64,000 nt of DNA from Actinomadura rudentiformis (GTDB lineage: Bacteria; Actinomycetota; Actinomycetes; Streptosporangiales; Streptosporangiaceae), in assembly GCF_008923185.1 (NCBI RefSeq), contig NZ_WBMT01000013.1, forward strand, positions 1 to 64,000, in the 5' to 3' direction. The number at the start of each line of letters is the position of its first letter. The first letter of the stretch is position 1. Under the pieces are notes generated by a model. That model searched no databases, was not told where the DNA came from, and worked only from the letters and a program-made list of their open reading frames with translations. The position numbers were made by a program, and so were the translations under genes. Below, piece after piece: positions 7,486 to 16,397 of this stretch.

Positions 7486-8910
7486 ATGTTCAGCAGCGCC
7501 GATGAGGTCCTGAGCTTCATCAGGAACGAAGGTGTGCGATTCGTCGACTGTCGGTTCGTGGACCTCCCCGGGAAGATGCAGCACTTCACGTTCCCCGTGG
7601 AGAGCTTCGGCGAGAGCGTCTTCACCGAGGGGCTCATGTTCGACGGCTCGTCGGTCCGCGGATTCCAGGAGATCCACGAGTCGGACATGCTCCTGCTCCC
7701 GGATCCGAGCACGGCGGTGGTCGACCCCTTCCGTCAGCACAAGACGCTGAACCTCAACTTCTTCGTCCACGACCCGCTGACCGGGGAGCCCTACAGCAGG
7801 GACCCGCGCAACGTCGCCAAGAAGGCCCAGGACTACCTGCGCGGCACCAACATCGCCGACACGTGCTACTTCGGCCCCGAGGCCGAGTTCTACATCTTCG
7901 ACGACGTGCGGTTCGAGACCAAGGAGAACGCGGGCTACTACTACCTCGACTCGGTCGAGGGCGCCTGGAACACCGGGCGCGAGGAGCCGGGCGGCAACCT
8001 CGGCGCCAAGCCCCCGTACAAGGGCGGCTACTTCCCCGTTCCCCCGATGGACCACTACACCGACCTGCGGTCGGAGATGGTCGCACAGCTGCTGGACGCC
8101 GGCATCCACGTGGAGATGCAGCACCACGAGGTCGGCACCGCCGGCCAGGCGGAGATCGACTTCCGCTTCGACACGCTGCTGAAGACGGCCGACAACCTGC
8201 TGCTCTACAAGTACATCGTCAAGAACGTCGCGCGCGCCGCCGGCAAGACCGTGACGTTCATGCCGAAGCCCATCTTCGGCGACAACGGCTCGGGCATGCA
8301 CTGCCACCAGTCGCTGTGGAAGGACGGCTCCCCCCTCTTCTACGACGAGGTGGGTTACGCGGGTCTCTCCGACAACGCGCGCTACTACATCGGCGGCCTC
8401 CTGAAGCACGCGCCGTCGCTCCTGGCGTTCACCAACCCCACCGTGAACTCCTACCACCGCCTGGTCCCCGGCTTCGAAGCCCCGGTCAACCTGGTCTACT
8501 CCCAGCGCAACCGCTCGGCGTGCATCCGCATCCCGATCACGGGCTCCAACCCCAAGGCCAAGCGCGTCGAGTTCCGCGTGCCGGACCCGTCCTGCAACCC
8601 CTACCTCGCCTTCTCGGCGATGCTGATGGCGGGCCTGGACGGCATCAAGAACAAGATCGAGCCCGCCGAGCCGGTGGACAAGGACCTCTACGAGCTCCCG
8701 CCCGAAGAGGCCCGCGCCATCCCGACGGTGCCCGGCTCGCTGGAGGCGGTCCTCGCCGCGCTCGAGGCCGACCACGACTACCTCCTCGAAGGCGGCGTCT
8801 TCACGCCCGACCTCATCGAGACGTGGATCGCCATGAAGCGCGAGTTCGAGATCGACCCGATCCGCCTCCGCCCCCACCCGCACGAATTCGAGCTCTACTA
8901 CGACATCTGA
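7486..8910 (+). CDS. glnA: Glutamine synthetase type I (beta)
   Basis: ATP-dependent ligation of ammonia to glutamate; dodecameric cytosolic enzyme. 474 aa, the usual GSI-beta length. Visible motifs: MFDGSSVRGF (~46-55), NRSACIRIP (arginine/ATP region) and the adenylylation loop DKDLYELPPEE with Tyr402, the target of GlnE, which is encoded 8 kb downstream. ATG 7486 chosen: AAGGAGG at 7475-7481 lies 4 nt upstream and translation begins MFSSADEVLSFI as in relatives; a longer in-frame opening to 7138 runs through the GlnR box and is not coding. Terminator follows at 8963. Confidence 0.98.
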   Translation: MFSSADEVLSFIRNEGVRFVDCRFVDLPGKMQHFTFPVESFGESVFTEGLMFDGSSVRGFQEIHESDMLLLPDPSTAVVDPFRQHKTLNLNFFVHDPLTGEPYSRDPRNVAKKAQDYLRGTNIADTCYFGPEAEFYIFDDVRFETKENAGYYYLDSVEGAWNTGREEPGGNLGAKPPYKGGYFPVPPMDHYTDLRSEMVAQLLDAGIHVEMQHHEVGTAGQAEIDFRFDTLLKTADNLLLYKYIVKNVARAAGKTVTFMPKPIFGDNGSGMHCHQSLWKDGSPLFYDEVGYAGLSDNARYYIGGLLKHAPSLLAFTNPTVNSYHRLVPGFEAPVNLVYSQRNRSACIRIPITGSNPKAKRVEFRVPDPSCNPYLAFSAMLMAGLDGIKNKIEPAEPVDKDLYELPPEEARAIPTVPGSLEAVLAALEADHDYLLEGGVFTPDLIETWIAMKREFEIDPIRLRPHPHEFELYYDI

Positions 8911-8962
8911 TCGGGAAGCCCCTGGCGCGGCGGAGGCAATCCGACCACTGACCAGGGCACAA

Positions 8963-9009
8963 AAAGGCCGTCGACCACCCGTCCGTCCAGGACATGGTCG
9001 ACGGCCTTT
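8963..9009. terminator. Terminator of glnA (likely bidirectional)
   Basis: A perfect 15 bp stem (AAAGGCCGTCGACCA / TGGTCGACGGCCTTT) with a 17-nt loop, 52 bp after glnA and 80 bp from the end of the convergent epoxide hydrolase gene. AAAAA on its left (8961-8965) and TTT on its right give a U-run in either direction. Confidence 0.88.
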
Positions 9010-9089
9010 CACGTGAACACGTTGAAGCAGTTGCGCGCTCACGGGTGACGAACAAGAGCCACAATCGGCAGGTACCTGTCGAGCCGCGT

Positions 9090-10262
9090 TCACCGATGAG
9101 CGGCCAGCACCGCCGCGAGGCCTTCTTGCAGATCTTTGACGAAATGCTCGGGAACCTCCAGCGACGGGAAATGTCCCCCGCTTTCGGGCGACCTCCATCG
9201 GACGATCTGTCGGTACCGCTCCTGTGCCCAGGGGCGCGGACACTTCTCGATGTCGCGGGGATACATGCTGATTGCCGACGGGACGTCGACCCGGAGTTCG
9301 GGATCGAGCGAGTTGTGGCTTTCGTAGTAAATGCGGGCCGCCGATGCGCCGGTCCGCGTCAGCCAATAGAGGGTGACGTCGTCAAGAATGCTGTCTATGG
9401 AAATCGTCTCGAACGGGCTGTCTTCGGTGTCTGACCACTCGGCGAACTTGTCAAGGATCCAGGCAAGAAGTCCGACCGGTGAGTCGACGAGCGAGTAGCC
9501 GATGGTCTGCGGCCGGGTCGCCTGCTGCTTCGCGTACGCCGCGCGGTGGTGCCAGAAATCGCGGGTTTCCTCGGTCCACTTGCGCTCGACCGCCGTCAGC
9601 CCGTCCGTTGTCAACCCGGGCGGCGCCTCGGCGAACGTTGTGTGGATGCCGAGCACGTGCGCTGGGAATCTGCCGGCGAGAACCGTGGTGATATTGCCTC
9701 CCCAGTCGCCGCCGTGGGCTAGGAACGTGCTGTAGCCGAGCCTTCCCATCAGTTCCACCCATGCGGTCGCGATCTTTTCGGTTCCCCACCCGGTGGCGGC
9801 CGGTTTGTCGCTGTAACCAAAGCCTGGTAGCGACGGGACCACGACGTGGAACGCCGGCGCGTCTGCATCTTTCGGATCTGCCAGCTCGTCCACTACATCG
9901 ATGAACTCAGCAATGCTGCCTGGCCAGCCGTGCGTCACGATCAGAGGAGTGGCGTCTGCGCGCGCGGATCGGCAGTGCAGGAAGTGGATTCCCAGATCGT
10001 CAATGGTCGTGCGGAACTGGCCGACACGGTTAAGGCGCTCTTCGAACGACCGCCAGTTGTACCCGGTGCGCCAGTAGTCCACGACATCGACGAGGTCGGC
10101 GAGAGGGACGCCCTGTTCCCATCGGCGAGGGCCGGACGCGGCGCGATACACCGTCTCGGCCTCCGGTAGCCGCGCCGCGGCCAGTCGCGCGCGCAGATCG
10201 TCGAGGTCAGCGTCAGTTGCGCGGGCTTCAAACGCTTGCACGTCGCTGGCTGAACGGGGCAT
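9090..10262 (-). CDS. Microsomal-type epoxide hydrolase (EHN + alpha/beta-hydrolase)
   Basis: 390 aa. The N-terminal ~110 residues are an EHN domain (WRTGYNWRSFEERLNRVGQF). The hydrolase core shows the oxyanion segment HGWPGS (~113-118), SLPGFGYS, the nucleophile elbow GGDWGG with the catalytic Asp (~185), and a C-terminal GGHFPSLEVPEHFVKDL holding the catalytic His. These enzymes open epoxides to diols; the natural substrate is unknown. Base composition is visibly less GC-rich than glnA or glnE. Divergent from the CGNR regulator with a double operator between them, which suggests control by that regulator. Confidence 0.93.
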   Translation of the reverse strand: MPRSASDVQAFEARATDADLDDLRARLAAARLPEAETVYRAASGPRRWEQGVPLADLVDVVDYWRTGYNWRSFEERLNRVGQFRTTIDDLGIHFLHCRSARADATPLIVTHGWPGSIAEFIDVVDELADPKDADAPAFHVVVPSLPGFGYSDKPAATGWGTEKIATAWVELMGRLGYSTFLAHGGDWGGNITTVLAGRFPAHVLGIHTTFAEAPPGLTTDGLTAVERKWTEETRDFWHHRAAYAKQQATRPQTIGYSLVDSPVGLLAWILDKFAEWSDTEDSPFETISIDSILDDVTLYWLTRTGASAARIYYESHNSLDPELRVDVPSAISMYPRDIEKCPRPWAQERYRQIVRWRSPESGGHFPSLEVPEHFVKDLQEGLAAVLAAHR

Positions 10263-10283
10263 GAGACCTCCTGGCCATCGCGG

Positions 10284-10342
10284 AACCGGCTAAGACGGTT
10301 CTAACATGTCATCTCGTCAACGTGCAACCAGCTAAGGTGGTT
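10284..10342. promoter_or_regulatory. Two copies of a 17 bp palindromic operator between epoxide hydrolase and CGNR genes
   Basis: AACCGGCTAAGACGGTT (10284-10300) and AACCAGCTAAGGTGGTT (10326-10342) share AACC-N-GCTAAG-NN-GGTT, each with inverted AACC/GGTT arms. Their centres are 42 bp apart, four helical turns, so a regulator could occupy both on one face of DNA. The second copy ends 2 bp before the CGNR ATG, implying a very short or absent leader and autoregulation. Confidence 0.72.
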
Positions 10343-10344
10343 CC

Positions 10345-10920
10345 ATGCGTGCCGGGTTCCCTGACTTCCGCCTCGGTAGCGTGCTGGCGACCAGCTTCAC
10401 GGCGACTCTGACGGAGCGTCGCGGCAACGCTGTGGAGCGCATTCCCACGCCGCAGCGACTCGTCGACTGGCTGGCAGTGAACGGCCTGGCTGTGGACTCC
10501 TGCACCGCTGCCCAGCTCGACCTCGCCCGGGAACTGAGGGAGTCGATTCACGTCGCCGCGACAGCGGCCGCGATCCAGGACGCTCTCCCTGCATCTGCTG
10601 TCCAAGTCATCAATGACTGCAGCATTCAGAGTCGGGCCGCTGCGATCCTGACGCCCGAGGGCAAGCGTCAATGGCGGCTCAGCTCGGATTCCTGCGTGGA
10701 AGATGCCCTCGGCGTGATCGCCGCCGATGCGGTCAGCATCATTGCAGGCGAACGAGACGGAAGATTGGCCTTGTGCGCATCACCCACCTGCCAAGCCGCC
10801 TTCTTCGACACCAGCCAAAGCCGCACCCGCAAATGGTGTGACATGAACACGTGCGGCAATCGCCAGAAGAAAGCGCGCTTCAATGCCAACCAGCGCAAAC
10901 GCTCCAGATCAGCGGAGTGA
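10345..10920 (+). CDS. ABATE/CGNR zinc-finger putative stress-induced transcription regulator
   Basis: 191 aa. The N-terminal ~130 residues match the ABATE layout (FRLGSVLATSFTATLTERRG, then RLVDWLAVNGL), and the C-terminus is a CGNR zinc finger: CASPTC (CxxxxC), a spacer with FDTSQSRTRKW, then CDMNTCGNR. The finger is a DNA-binding module. No Shine-Dalgarno is seen and the operator abuts the ATG, so translation may be leaderless. Likely represses itself and the divergent epoxide hydrolase gene (inference from the shared operator pair). Confidence 0.88.
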   Translation: MRAGFPDFRLGSVLATSFTATLTERRGNAVERIPTPQRLVDWLAVNGLAVDSCTAAQLDLARELRESIHVAATAAAIQDALPASAVQVINDCSIQSRAAAILTPEGKRQWRLSSDSCVEDALGVIAADAVSIIAGERDGRLALCASPTCQAAFFDTSQSRTRKWCDMNTCGNRQKKARFNANQRKRSRSAE

Positions 10921-10961
10921 TCGTTACGCTCGGTTTGTATGAGGATCTCCCGGCCTGGCGC

Positions 10962-11084
10962 ATGGTGGCATCTGACGTGTGGTTGATCGCCGCGATGAGC
11001 AGCGATGGGACGTTCGGTGGAGTGGGTGTTGTGCTGACGACGGAGCAGTACACCGATGCTGTGATTCGTGCCCGAGCTCGTTGA
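10962..11084 (+). CDS. Small ORF overlapping the start of the SNF2 helicase gene
   Basis: About 40 residues (MVASDVWLIAAMSSDGTFGG onward) end in RARAR at 11084, overlapping the helicase start GTG (11068) by 17 bp in another frame. The composition (aromatic and hydrophobic residues alternating with charged ones) resembles real coding sequence. It could be a small coupled protein, or the true N-terminus of the helicase displaced by a frameshift. A TTG at 10935 would give ~49 residues. Not recognised. Confidence 0.35.
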   Translation: MVASDVWLIAAMSSDGTFGGVGVVLTTEQYTDAVIRARAR

Positions 11085-13320
11085 GGTGGGGCGCGGTGTC
11101 GTAGGTCGGTGGCATCATGTGCTCCGGACGGAGGTGGCGGGCACGATGGCGCAGGAGGTGCTCAGGGGGCGGTCGTCTGCTGACTCCAAGGAGCTTCTGC
11201 GGAACGCGTATGACCTGCGGGACGCTGCACGGACTCTGGTCGAGGACCATCGGCGGGCCCGGGTGGCGGTGCAGGAGGCGCTGGGGCCGTTGCGGCGGCG
11301 GGCGGCGCGGGAGCAGCTGGCCTCGATGCCGGTGGCTCGGCTCAAGGACGTGACCAGCGGCCGGTTGCAGTTGCCCGCGTTGGAACGGGCCGAGATCGAG
11401 ACGGTGCTGCAGGTCCTCGACACCACGGCGTACGAGCTGCAGTGCCTGCCTGGCATCGGGCCGCAGACGGCCAATCAGATTCAGGCCGCGGCGCAGCAGA
11501 TCGCTGAGGCGGCTGAAAGGGTCGCGAGCATTCGCATCGGGCTTGACCGGAGTGATGCCGACACCACGGGGTTGGTGGTTGCGCTCCACGTGCTGGTGAA
11601 TGCGGGCCCGGACGTCCCGCGGGCCAGTGAGGCGGCGGTCGAGCTGGACGAGCGGCTGTCTCCGTTGGTGGCGACGGCGAGGCCCGCGGTGAGCTGGTGG
11701 CGCCGACTGTTCTCGAGCCGGGAACGGCGCGAGGAGGCGATGGGGGCACTGGCCGAGCTCACGCAGGTGCTCCGCGAAGAGCATGCCCGTGGGACGTCCG
11801 AGATCCTGGCGCAGGCGTCGGTGGATTTGCTGCGGCCGCGGGTGTCAGCTGATGAGGCGTGGATCGACTTTGAGCTGCGCGCGTCCGACTACTATGCGCT
11901 GCTCGCGGAGCTGGCGTCCCTTGACCCGGAACGCGACCCGGGCGAAGGGTTCCTGCCCGACGACATCACGAGACGAGTCAAGGCGCAGGTGTTGGACGAG
12001 ACTCATCTGCGCGTCTCGCTGCGTGGCTACCAGTCGTTCGGCGCCCGTTTCGCACTGGCCCAGCGGCGTGTGGTGCTCGGTGACGAAATGGGGCTGGGTA
12101 AGACCATTCAGGCCATCGCGGCGCTCGCCCACCTGGCCGCGGAAGGTGCGACACATTTCCTCGTGGCGTGTCCGGCCAGTGTGCTCATTAATTGGCTACG
12201 CGAGATCGACGCGCGGAGCGCACTGAAGGCGCATCCGGTGCATGGTTCCGATCGGGCCGGTGCTCTGGCCGACTGGGTGCGCGAGGGCGGCATCGCGGTG
12301 ACCACCTTGGACGTTCTGCACACCTTGGACGTCCCGCGTACCGTCTCTATCGGCATGCTCGTGGTGGACGAGGCGCACTTCGTCAAGAATCCCGAGACGC
12401 GGCGTTCCCGGACTGTGGGCGCCTGGTGCGCGCGTACCGAACGGGTGCTGTTCCTCACGGGGACTCCGATGGAAAACCGCGTCGAGGAGTTCCGCAACCT
12501 GGTCGCCCACCTACAGCCCGCCCTGGTTCCCGACATCCGGCGGAGCGACGCGGCGATGGGGCCGCGGGCGTTCCGCGCCGCCGTGGCCCCCGCCTACTTG
12601 AGGCGCAACCAGCTCGACGTCCTTGTGGAGCTGCCCGAGGTGGTGCACGTCGATGAATGGGAGCAGTTCAGTCATGCCGACGCCGCGGCCTACCGCCGGG
12701 CGGTCGCCTCGGGCAACTTCATGGCCATGCGGAACGCGGCGTACGCGGTCCCCCGCAAGTCGGCCAAGCTCAAGCGCGTGGTCGAGCTGGTCGAGGAGGC
12801 CGCCGCCAACGAGCTGAAGGTCGTCGTCTTCTCGTTCTTCCGCGACGTGCTCGGCACCGTCGGCGGCGCCCTCGGCGAACGCGCGCACGGCCCCATCTCC
12901 GGGTCCGTCCCGCCTGCCGCCCGCCAGGCGATGGTCGACGCGTTCACCGACGAGCCGGGCCACGCGGTGCTGCTGGGCCAGATCCAGGCGGGAGGCACGG
13001 GCCTCAACCTCCAGGCCGCCTCCGTGGTCATCATCTGCGAGCCCCAGGTCAAGCCCACCCTGGAGAGCCAGGCCGTGGCGCGCGCGCACCGGATGGGCCA
13101 GGTCCGCCCCGTTCAGGTGCACCGCATCCTCACCACTGACAGCGTCGACCAGCGCATGCTCGACCTGCTTCAGGGCAAGAACGCCCTCTTCGACGCCTAC
13201 GCCCGCCGCAGCGACATCGCCGAAGCCTCCCCCGACGCCGTCGACATCTCCGAGCAGGCCCTCGCGCGCCAGATCGTCGAAGAAGAACAGCTCCGCCTCG
13301 AAACCTCCCGCACCGGCTGA
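11068..13320 (+). CDS. SNF2/DEAD-like helicase with N-terminal HhH motif
   Basis: 750 aa. The N-terminal third is helical with a helix-hairpin-helix element, CLPGIGPQTANQI (~127-139), a non-specific DNA-binding module. The ATPase core has Walker A GDEMGLGKT (~338-346), DEAH in VVDEAHFVKN (~432), the TGTPMENR motif III and a C-terminal lobe ending with ARAHRMGQ (motif VI) and VQVHRI. This is the Swi2/Snf2 class of dsDNA translocases. No nuclease, HARP or SWIM domain is visible. It sits in an accessory stretch between glnA and glnE; DNA repair, RNA-polymerase recycling or defence roles are possible, none shown. Confidence 0.9.
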   Translation: MPELVEVGRGVVGRWHHVLRTEVAGTMAQEVLRGRSSADSKELLRNAYDLRDAARTLVEDHRRARVAVQEALGPLRRRAAREQLASMPVARLKDVTSGRLQLPALERAEIETVLQVLDTTAYELQCLPGIGPQTANQIQAAAQQIAEAAERVASIRIGLDRSDADTTGLVVALHVLVNAGPDVPRASEAAVELDERLSPLVATARPAVSWWRRLFSSRERREEAMGALAELTQVLREEHARGTSEILAQASVDLLRPRVSADEAWIDFELRASDYYALLAELASLDPERDPGEGFLPDDITRRVKAQVLDETHLRVSLRGYQSFGARFALAQRRVVLGDEMGLGKTIQAIAALAHLAAEGATHFLVACPASVLINWLREIDARSALKAHPVHGSDRAGALADWVREGGIAVTTLDVLHTLDVPRTVSIGMLVVDEAHFVKNPETRRSRTVGAWCARTERVLFLTGTPMENRVEEFRNLVAHLQPALVPDIRRSDAAMGPRAFRAAVAPAYLRRNQLDVLVELPEVVHVDEWEQFSHADAAAYRRAVASGNFMAMRNAAYAVPRKSAKLKRVVELVEEAAANELKVVVFSFFRDVLGTVGGALGERAHGPISGSVPPAARQAMVDAFTDEPGHAVLLGQIQAGGTGLNLQAASVVIICEPQVKPTLESQAVARAHRMGQVRPVQVHRILTTDSVDQRMLDLLQGKNALFDAYARRSDIAEASPDAVDISEQALARQIVEEEQLRLETSRTG

Positions 13321-13394
13321 CGACACCCCGAGGAAGATCCAGGGGCGCCGCCGTGTTTCGATGGGGCGTCATTGGAACGATCAAAGGGGATCTC

Positions 13395-13796
13395 ATGGCC
13401 ACGGTGAAGGTGGAGCGGACCGAGGACGGCTACCTGGCCACCAACGACCGCGGAGCGAGCGTCGCCATCGGCGACTCCAGCGACATCGAAGGTGCGTTCA
13501 CTCCGGTCGAGCTGCTGCTTGCGGCGCTGGGCGGCTGCGAGATCGTGACCGTGGAACCGCTCACGGCCCAGCGTGGTCACCGCATGGTCAAGCTCGCCGC
13601 GACCGTCTCCGCCGACAAGGTCGCCACGAGCAAGCTCGGCACGATCACCATCAACTACGAGGTGGAGCTCCCCGAAGGTGACGACAAGGCCGCAGAGGTC
13701 CTCGCCAAGGTCGCCAAGCGCGTCCACGACAGTTACTGCACGGTCGGCAACGCCCTCAAGGAGCCGATGAAGGTCGAGCAGGTCATCTCTACCTGA
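13395..13796 (+). CDS. OsmC family peroxiredoxin-like protein
   Basis: 133 aa starting MATVKVERTEDGYL. OsmC-fold features: TPVELLLAALGGCEIVTV with the first reactive Cys, and HDSYCTVGNALK with the second. Family members reduce organic hydroperoxides using this cysteine pair. The sequence is closer to the generic OsmC/YhfA branch than to Ohr, so substrate is uncertain. ATG 13395 is chosen: AAAGGGGA lies 4 nt upstream. Convergent with the Tap-like peptidase gene. Confidence 0.88.
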   Translation: MATVKVERTEDGYLATNDRGASVAIGDSSDIEGAFTPVELLLAALGGCEIVTVEPLTAQRGHRMVKLAATVSADKVATSKLGTITINYEVELPEGDDKAAEVLAKVAKRVHDSYCTVGNALKEPMKVEQVIST

Positions 13797-13843
13797 CGGT
13801 CCGTCCCTGGCACGCGCCGTGCACGCCGCGCACGTTGTGCGCG

Positions 13844-15292
13844 TCACGGGCAGGTCTTCTTGGCAGGCTGCTTGCCGTCCAACAGGTAGGCGTCCACTGT
13901 GCGCTGGATGCAGCGATCGCCGGTGTCGTAGGCGCCGTGGCCCTCACCCTTAAGGGTGACCAGGGTTGCGGAGCCGCCCAGCTCCTTGGTCAGGGCAGGT
14001 GCCCAGCCGTAGGGCGTGGCGGGGTCGCCGGTATTGCCCACCACCATGATGGGTGCCGCGCCTGGGGCGCTGACCTCCTTAGCGGCTTTGTCGCCTTTGA
14101 TCGGCCAGCCGGTGCACGTCAGCATGCCCCAAGCGATCGATGGGCCGAAGATGGGCGACGCCTTGCGAAAGCGGGGCAGCGCCTCTCGCACTTCTGCCCG
14201 GGTGTAGCGGTCGGTCGTGTCGGCGCAGCTGATAGCGGTGTTGGCCGCCACAAGGTTGTTGTAGTGGCCCGTCTCGTCGCGGCCTATCCGCAAGTCGGCC
14301 AGGGCCAGCAGAATGTCGCCCTTGCCCTGTCGCGCTTCTGTGACGCCTTGCGTGAGAAGCGGCCAGAGCTGTTTGGAGTAGAGGGCGGTAAGAACGCCAG
14401 TGGTGCCCAGGCTCTGGGTGAGTTTGCGTTCGCCACTGGTCGGAAGCGGTTTGGCGTCCAGGGTCGTCAGGAGTTTCTGAACGGAGGCCACGACATCCTT
14501 GCCCAGCGGGCATGGCGCGGCGCAGGCGGCCCCATAGTTGCCCAGCGCCCGTTGGAAGGCCGCAGCCTGCTGGAGGCTGAGGTTCTTTGTGCTCACCTTG
14601 GTGTCGACGGCGCCGTCGAGGACGGCTCGTCCCACCTGCTTGGGGAACTGGTGAGCGTAGTTGGCGCCCAGTTCCGTCCCGTACGAGATCCCGAAGTAGT
14701 GCAGGCGCCTGTCCCCCAGCGCCTTCCGGATCATGTCCAGGTCCCGGGCCGCGTTGATCGTGCCCACGTGCGGCAGGACCTTGCCGGAGCGCGCCTTGCA
14801 GCCCTCGTCGTACGACAGGAGCTGGCTGATGAGGGCCCTTTCCTCGGCGGCGTTGTCGGGCGAGCCGTCCATTGCCGCCATCCGGTCCATCTGCGTGTCG
14901 TCCACGCACGTCACCGGGGAACTCTTGCCCACGCCGCGCGGGTCGAAGCTGACGAGGTCGTAGCGTGTGTTGAGGTTCTTGTAGGCGGGCGCGGCCCGGG
15001 AAAAGACGTCCACTCCGGAGGCGCCGGGCCCGCCGAAGTTGAACACCAGGGAGCCGATGCGGCGGGCCGGCTGTGTCGCCTTCGCCCTGATCAGCGCGAG
15101 TTCGATGGTCTCGCCGTCGGGCTTGGCGTAGTCAAGCGGTACCTTGACCGTGGCGCACTCGAACTTCTGGCAGGCCTGCCAGGAGAGCGCCGGGTTCTTC
15201 TGCACGTCACTGCCGCAGGCCACCAGACCGAAAGCGGCCACAAGGACGACGCTTACCGCCCCTGTGTCGGGTATTGAGACCCTCCATACCAT
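13844..15292 (-). CDS. Secreted lipoprotein alpha/beta hydrolase, tripeptidyl aminopeptidase (Tap/SlpD) family
   Basis: 482 aa. The N-terminus carries a lipoprotein signal: a hydrophobic run ending FGLVAC (lipobox, Cys at ~26) followed by GSD. The S33-type hydrolase core has NFGGPGASG (oxyanion region), the nucleophile elbow GISYGTELG, the acid in GNTGDPATPY and the His in GEGHGAY. Streptomyces homologues (Tap, SlpD/SlpE) remove tripeptides from exported proteins. ATG 15292 is chosen since GGAGGGGACGA directly precedes it; an upstream frame to 15364 lacks a signal for translation. Acts at the cell surface. Confidence 0.92.
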   Translation of the reverse strand: MVWRVSIPDTGAVSVVLVAAFGLVACGSDVQKNPALSWQACQKFECATVKVPLDYAKPDGETIELALIRAKATQPARRIGSLVFNFGGPGASGVDVFSRAAPAYKNLNTRYDLVSFDPRGVGKSSPVTCVDDTQMDRMAAMDGSPDNAAEERALISQLLSYDEGCKARSGKVLPHVGTINAARDLDMIRKALGDRRLHYFGISYGTELGANYAHQFPKQVGRAVLDGAVDTKVSTKNLSLQQAAAFQRALGNYGAACAAPCPLGKDVVASVQKLLTTLDAKPLPTSGERKLTQSLGTTGVLTALYSKQLWPLLTQGVTEARQGKGDILLALADLRIGRDETGHYNNLVAANTAISCADTTDRYTRAEVREALPRFRKASPIFGPSIAWGMLTCTGWPIKGDKAAKEVSAPGAAPIMVVGNTGDPATPYGWAPALTKELGGSATLVTLKGEGHGAYDTGDRCIQRTVDAYLLDGKQPAKKTCP

Positions 15293-15482
15293 TCGTCCCC
15301 TCCGTTCTCTCACGGGGGGCCGGTGCTGATCTACCCAGGTGCTCTTATGCTGACTCCTGATCAAGAGCCACCCTCCCCCAAAGGTCCGGAGGCGGCATCA
15401 GGGTCGTACTACTCAAGGCTGAGATGAAGACCATTCGTCGCGGTGATCTCAAATAGGTGGCCGCACCGCAAAGATAGGGAGC

Positions 15483-16397
15483 ATGGCCCAAATCGCCCCA
15501 CCCGCTCCTCGAGGCCAGACCGAACAGGCCCGCCCCGCCCCCGCGCGGCGGGCCGTCAGCGTGCCGGAGGTCAGGCGGATCTCCGTGCCGCCGGTGTGGC
15601 GCGAGTTGCTGCTGATCGCGCTCTTCTATGCCGGTTATACGCTGACGCGCATCGTTCTGGTTCAGGACGGGACGGGACCTGCCTTCGCGAACGCGGATCA
15701 GATCCTGGCCACCGAGCGGTTCCTGGGGATCGACGTCGAACTCGGTCTCAACCAGATGTTGCTCCAGGTGCCGTGGCTGGCCCGTACCGCCAACATCTTC
15801 TACGCCACCGCCCATTTCGCGGTGACGCTGGCGATCGTGGTGTGGCTGTACCGCCGCAGACCGCAGGACTACCGCTGGGCGCGCACCGGGATCATGATCG
15901 CCACGGGCGTGGCGTTGCTGGGCTTCTGGCTCTACCCGCTGGCGCCGCCGCGGTTCCTGCACTCCGAGGGGTTCGTCGACCCGGTCACCGCTCTGCACTC
16001 GCTGGGCCTGTATGCGAGTGACGCGTCCGGCACCCTCACCAACCAATACGCGGCGATGCCGTCGATGCACGCGGGCTGGGCGATGTGGTGCGGTTTCCTG
16101 CTGGTCCGGCTGGCCGCGCGGCGCTGGGCCAAGGTGCTCGGCGCGATCTACCCGGCCACCACGGTCTTCGTGATCCTCTCCACCGCGAACCACTACATCC
16201 TGGACGCGGTGGCCGGGATCGCGCTGATCAGCGGGGCGATGGCCCTGTCGTGGGTCCTCTACCACCGGTGTCCGGAACCGGTTCTGGCCCTGCGGGACCG
16301 TACGGCGTCCCTGCTGGCACAGCGGTCGCGGGCACGGCCGAGACCCGCCACGGCCGATTCCGGCGCGGTCCGAGGTGCACAGGAAACCAGCATTTGA
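15483..16397 (+). CDS. PAP2/Aur1-like membrane phosphatase (first of a tandem pair)
   Basis: 304 aa, about six membrane segments. The PAP2 signature is in the inositolphosphotransferase (Aur1/Ipt1) style: YPLAPPRFL, then PSMHAGWAMW (~198) and NHYILDAVAG (~239), whose two histidines form the phosphatase site. A Pro/Ala-rich cytoplasmic N-terminus and an Arg-rich C-terminus flank the core. Likely acts on a lipid phosphate or head-group transfer in the membrane. ATG preceded by TAGGGAGC. Its 3' end overlaps or abuts the second paralogue, so the two are translationally coupled. Confidence 0.9.
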   Translation: MAQIAPPAPRGQTEQARPAPARRAVSVPEVRRISVPPVWRELLLIALFYAGYTLTRIVLVQDGTGPAFANADQILATERFLGIDVELGLNQMLLQVPWLARTANIFYATAHFAVTLAIVVWLYRRRPQDYRWARTGIMIATGVALLGFWLYPLAPPRFLHSEGFVDPVTALHSLGLYASDASGTLTNQYAAMPSMHAGWAMWCGFLLVRLAARRWAKVLGAIYPATTVFVILSTANHYILDAVAGIALISGAMALSWVLYHRCPEPVLALRDRTASLLAQRSRARPRPATADSGAVRGAQETSI

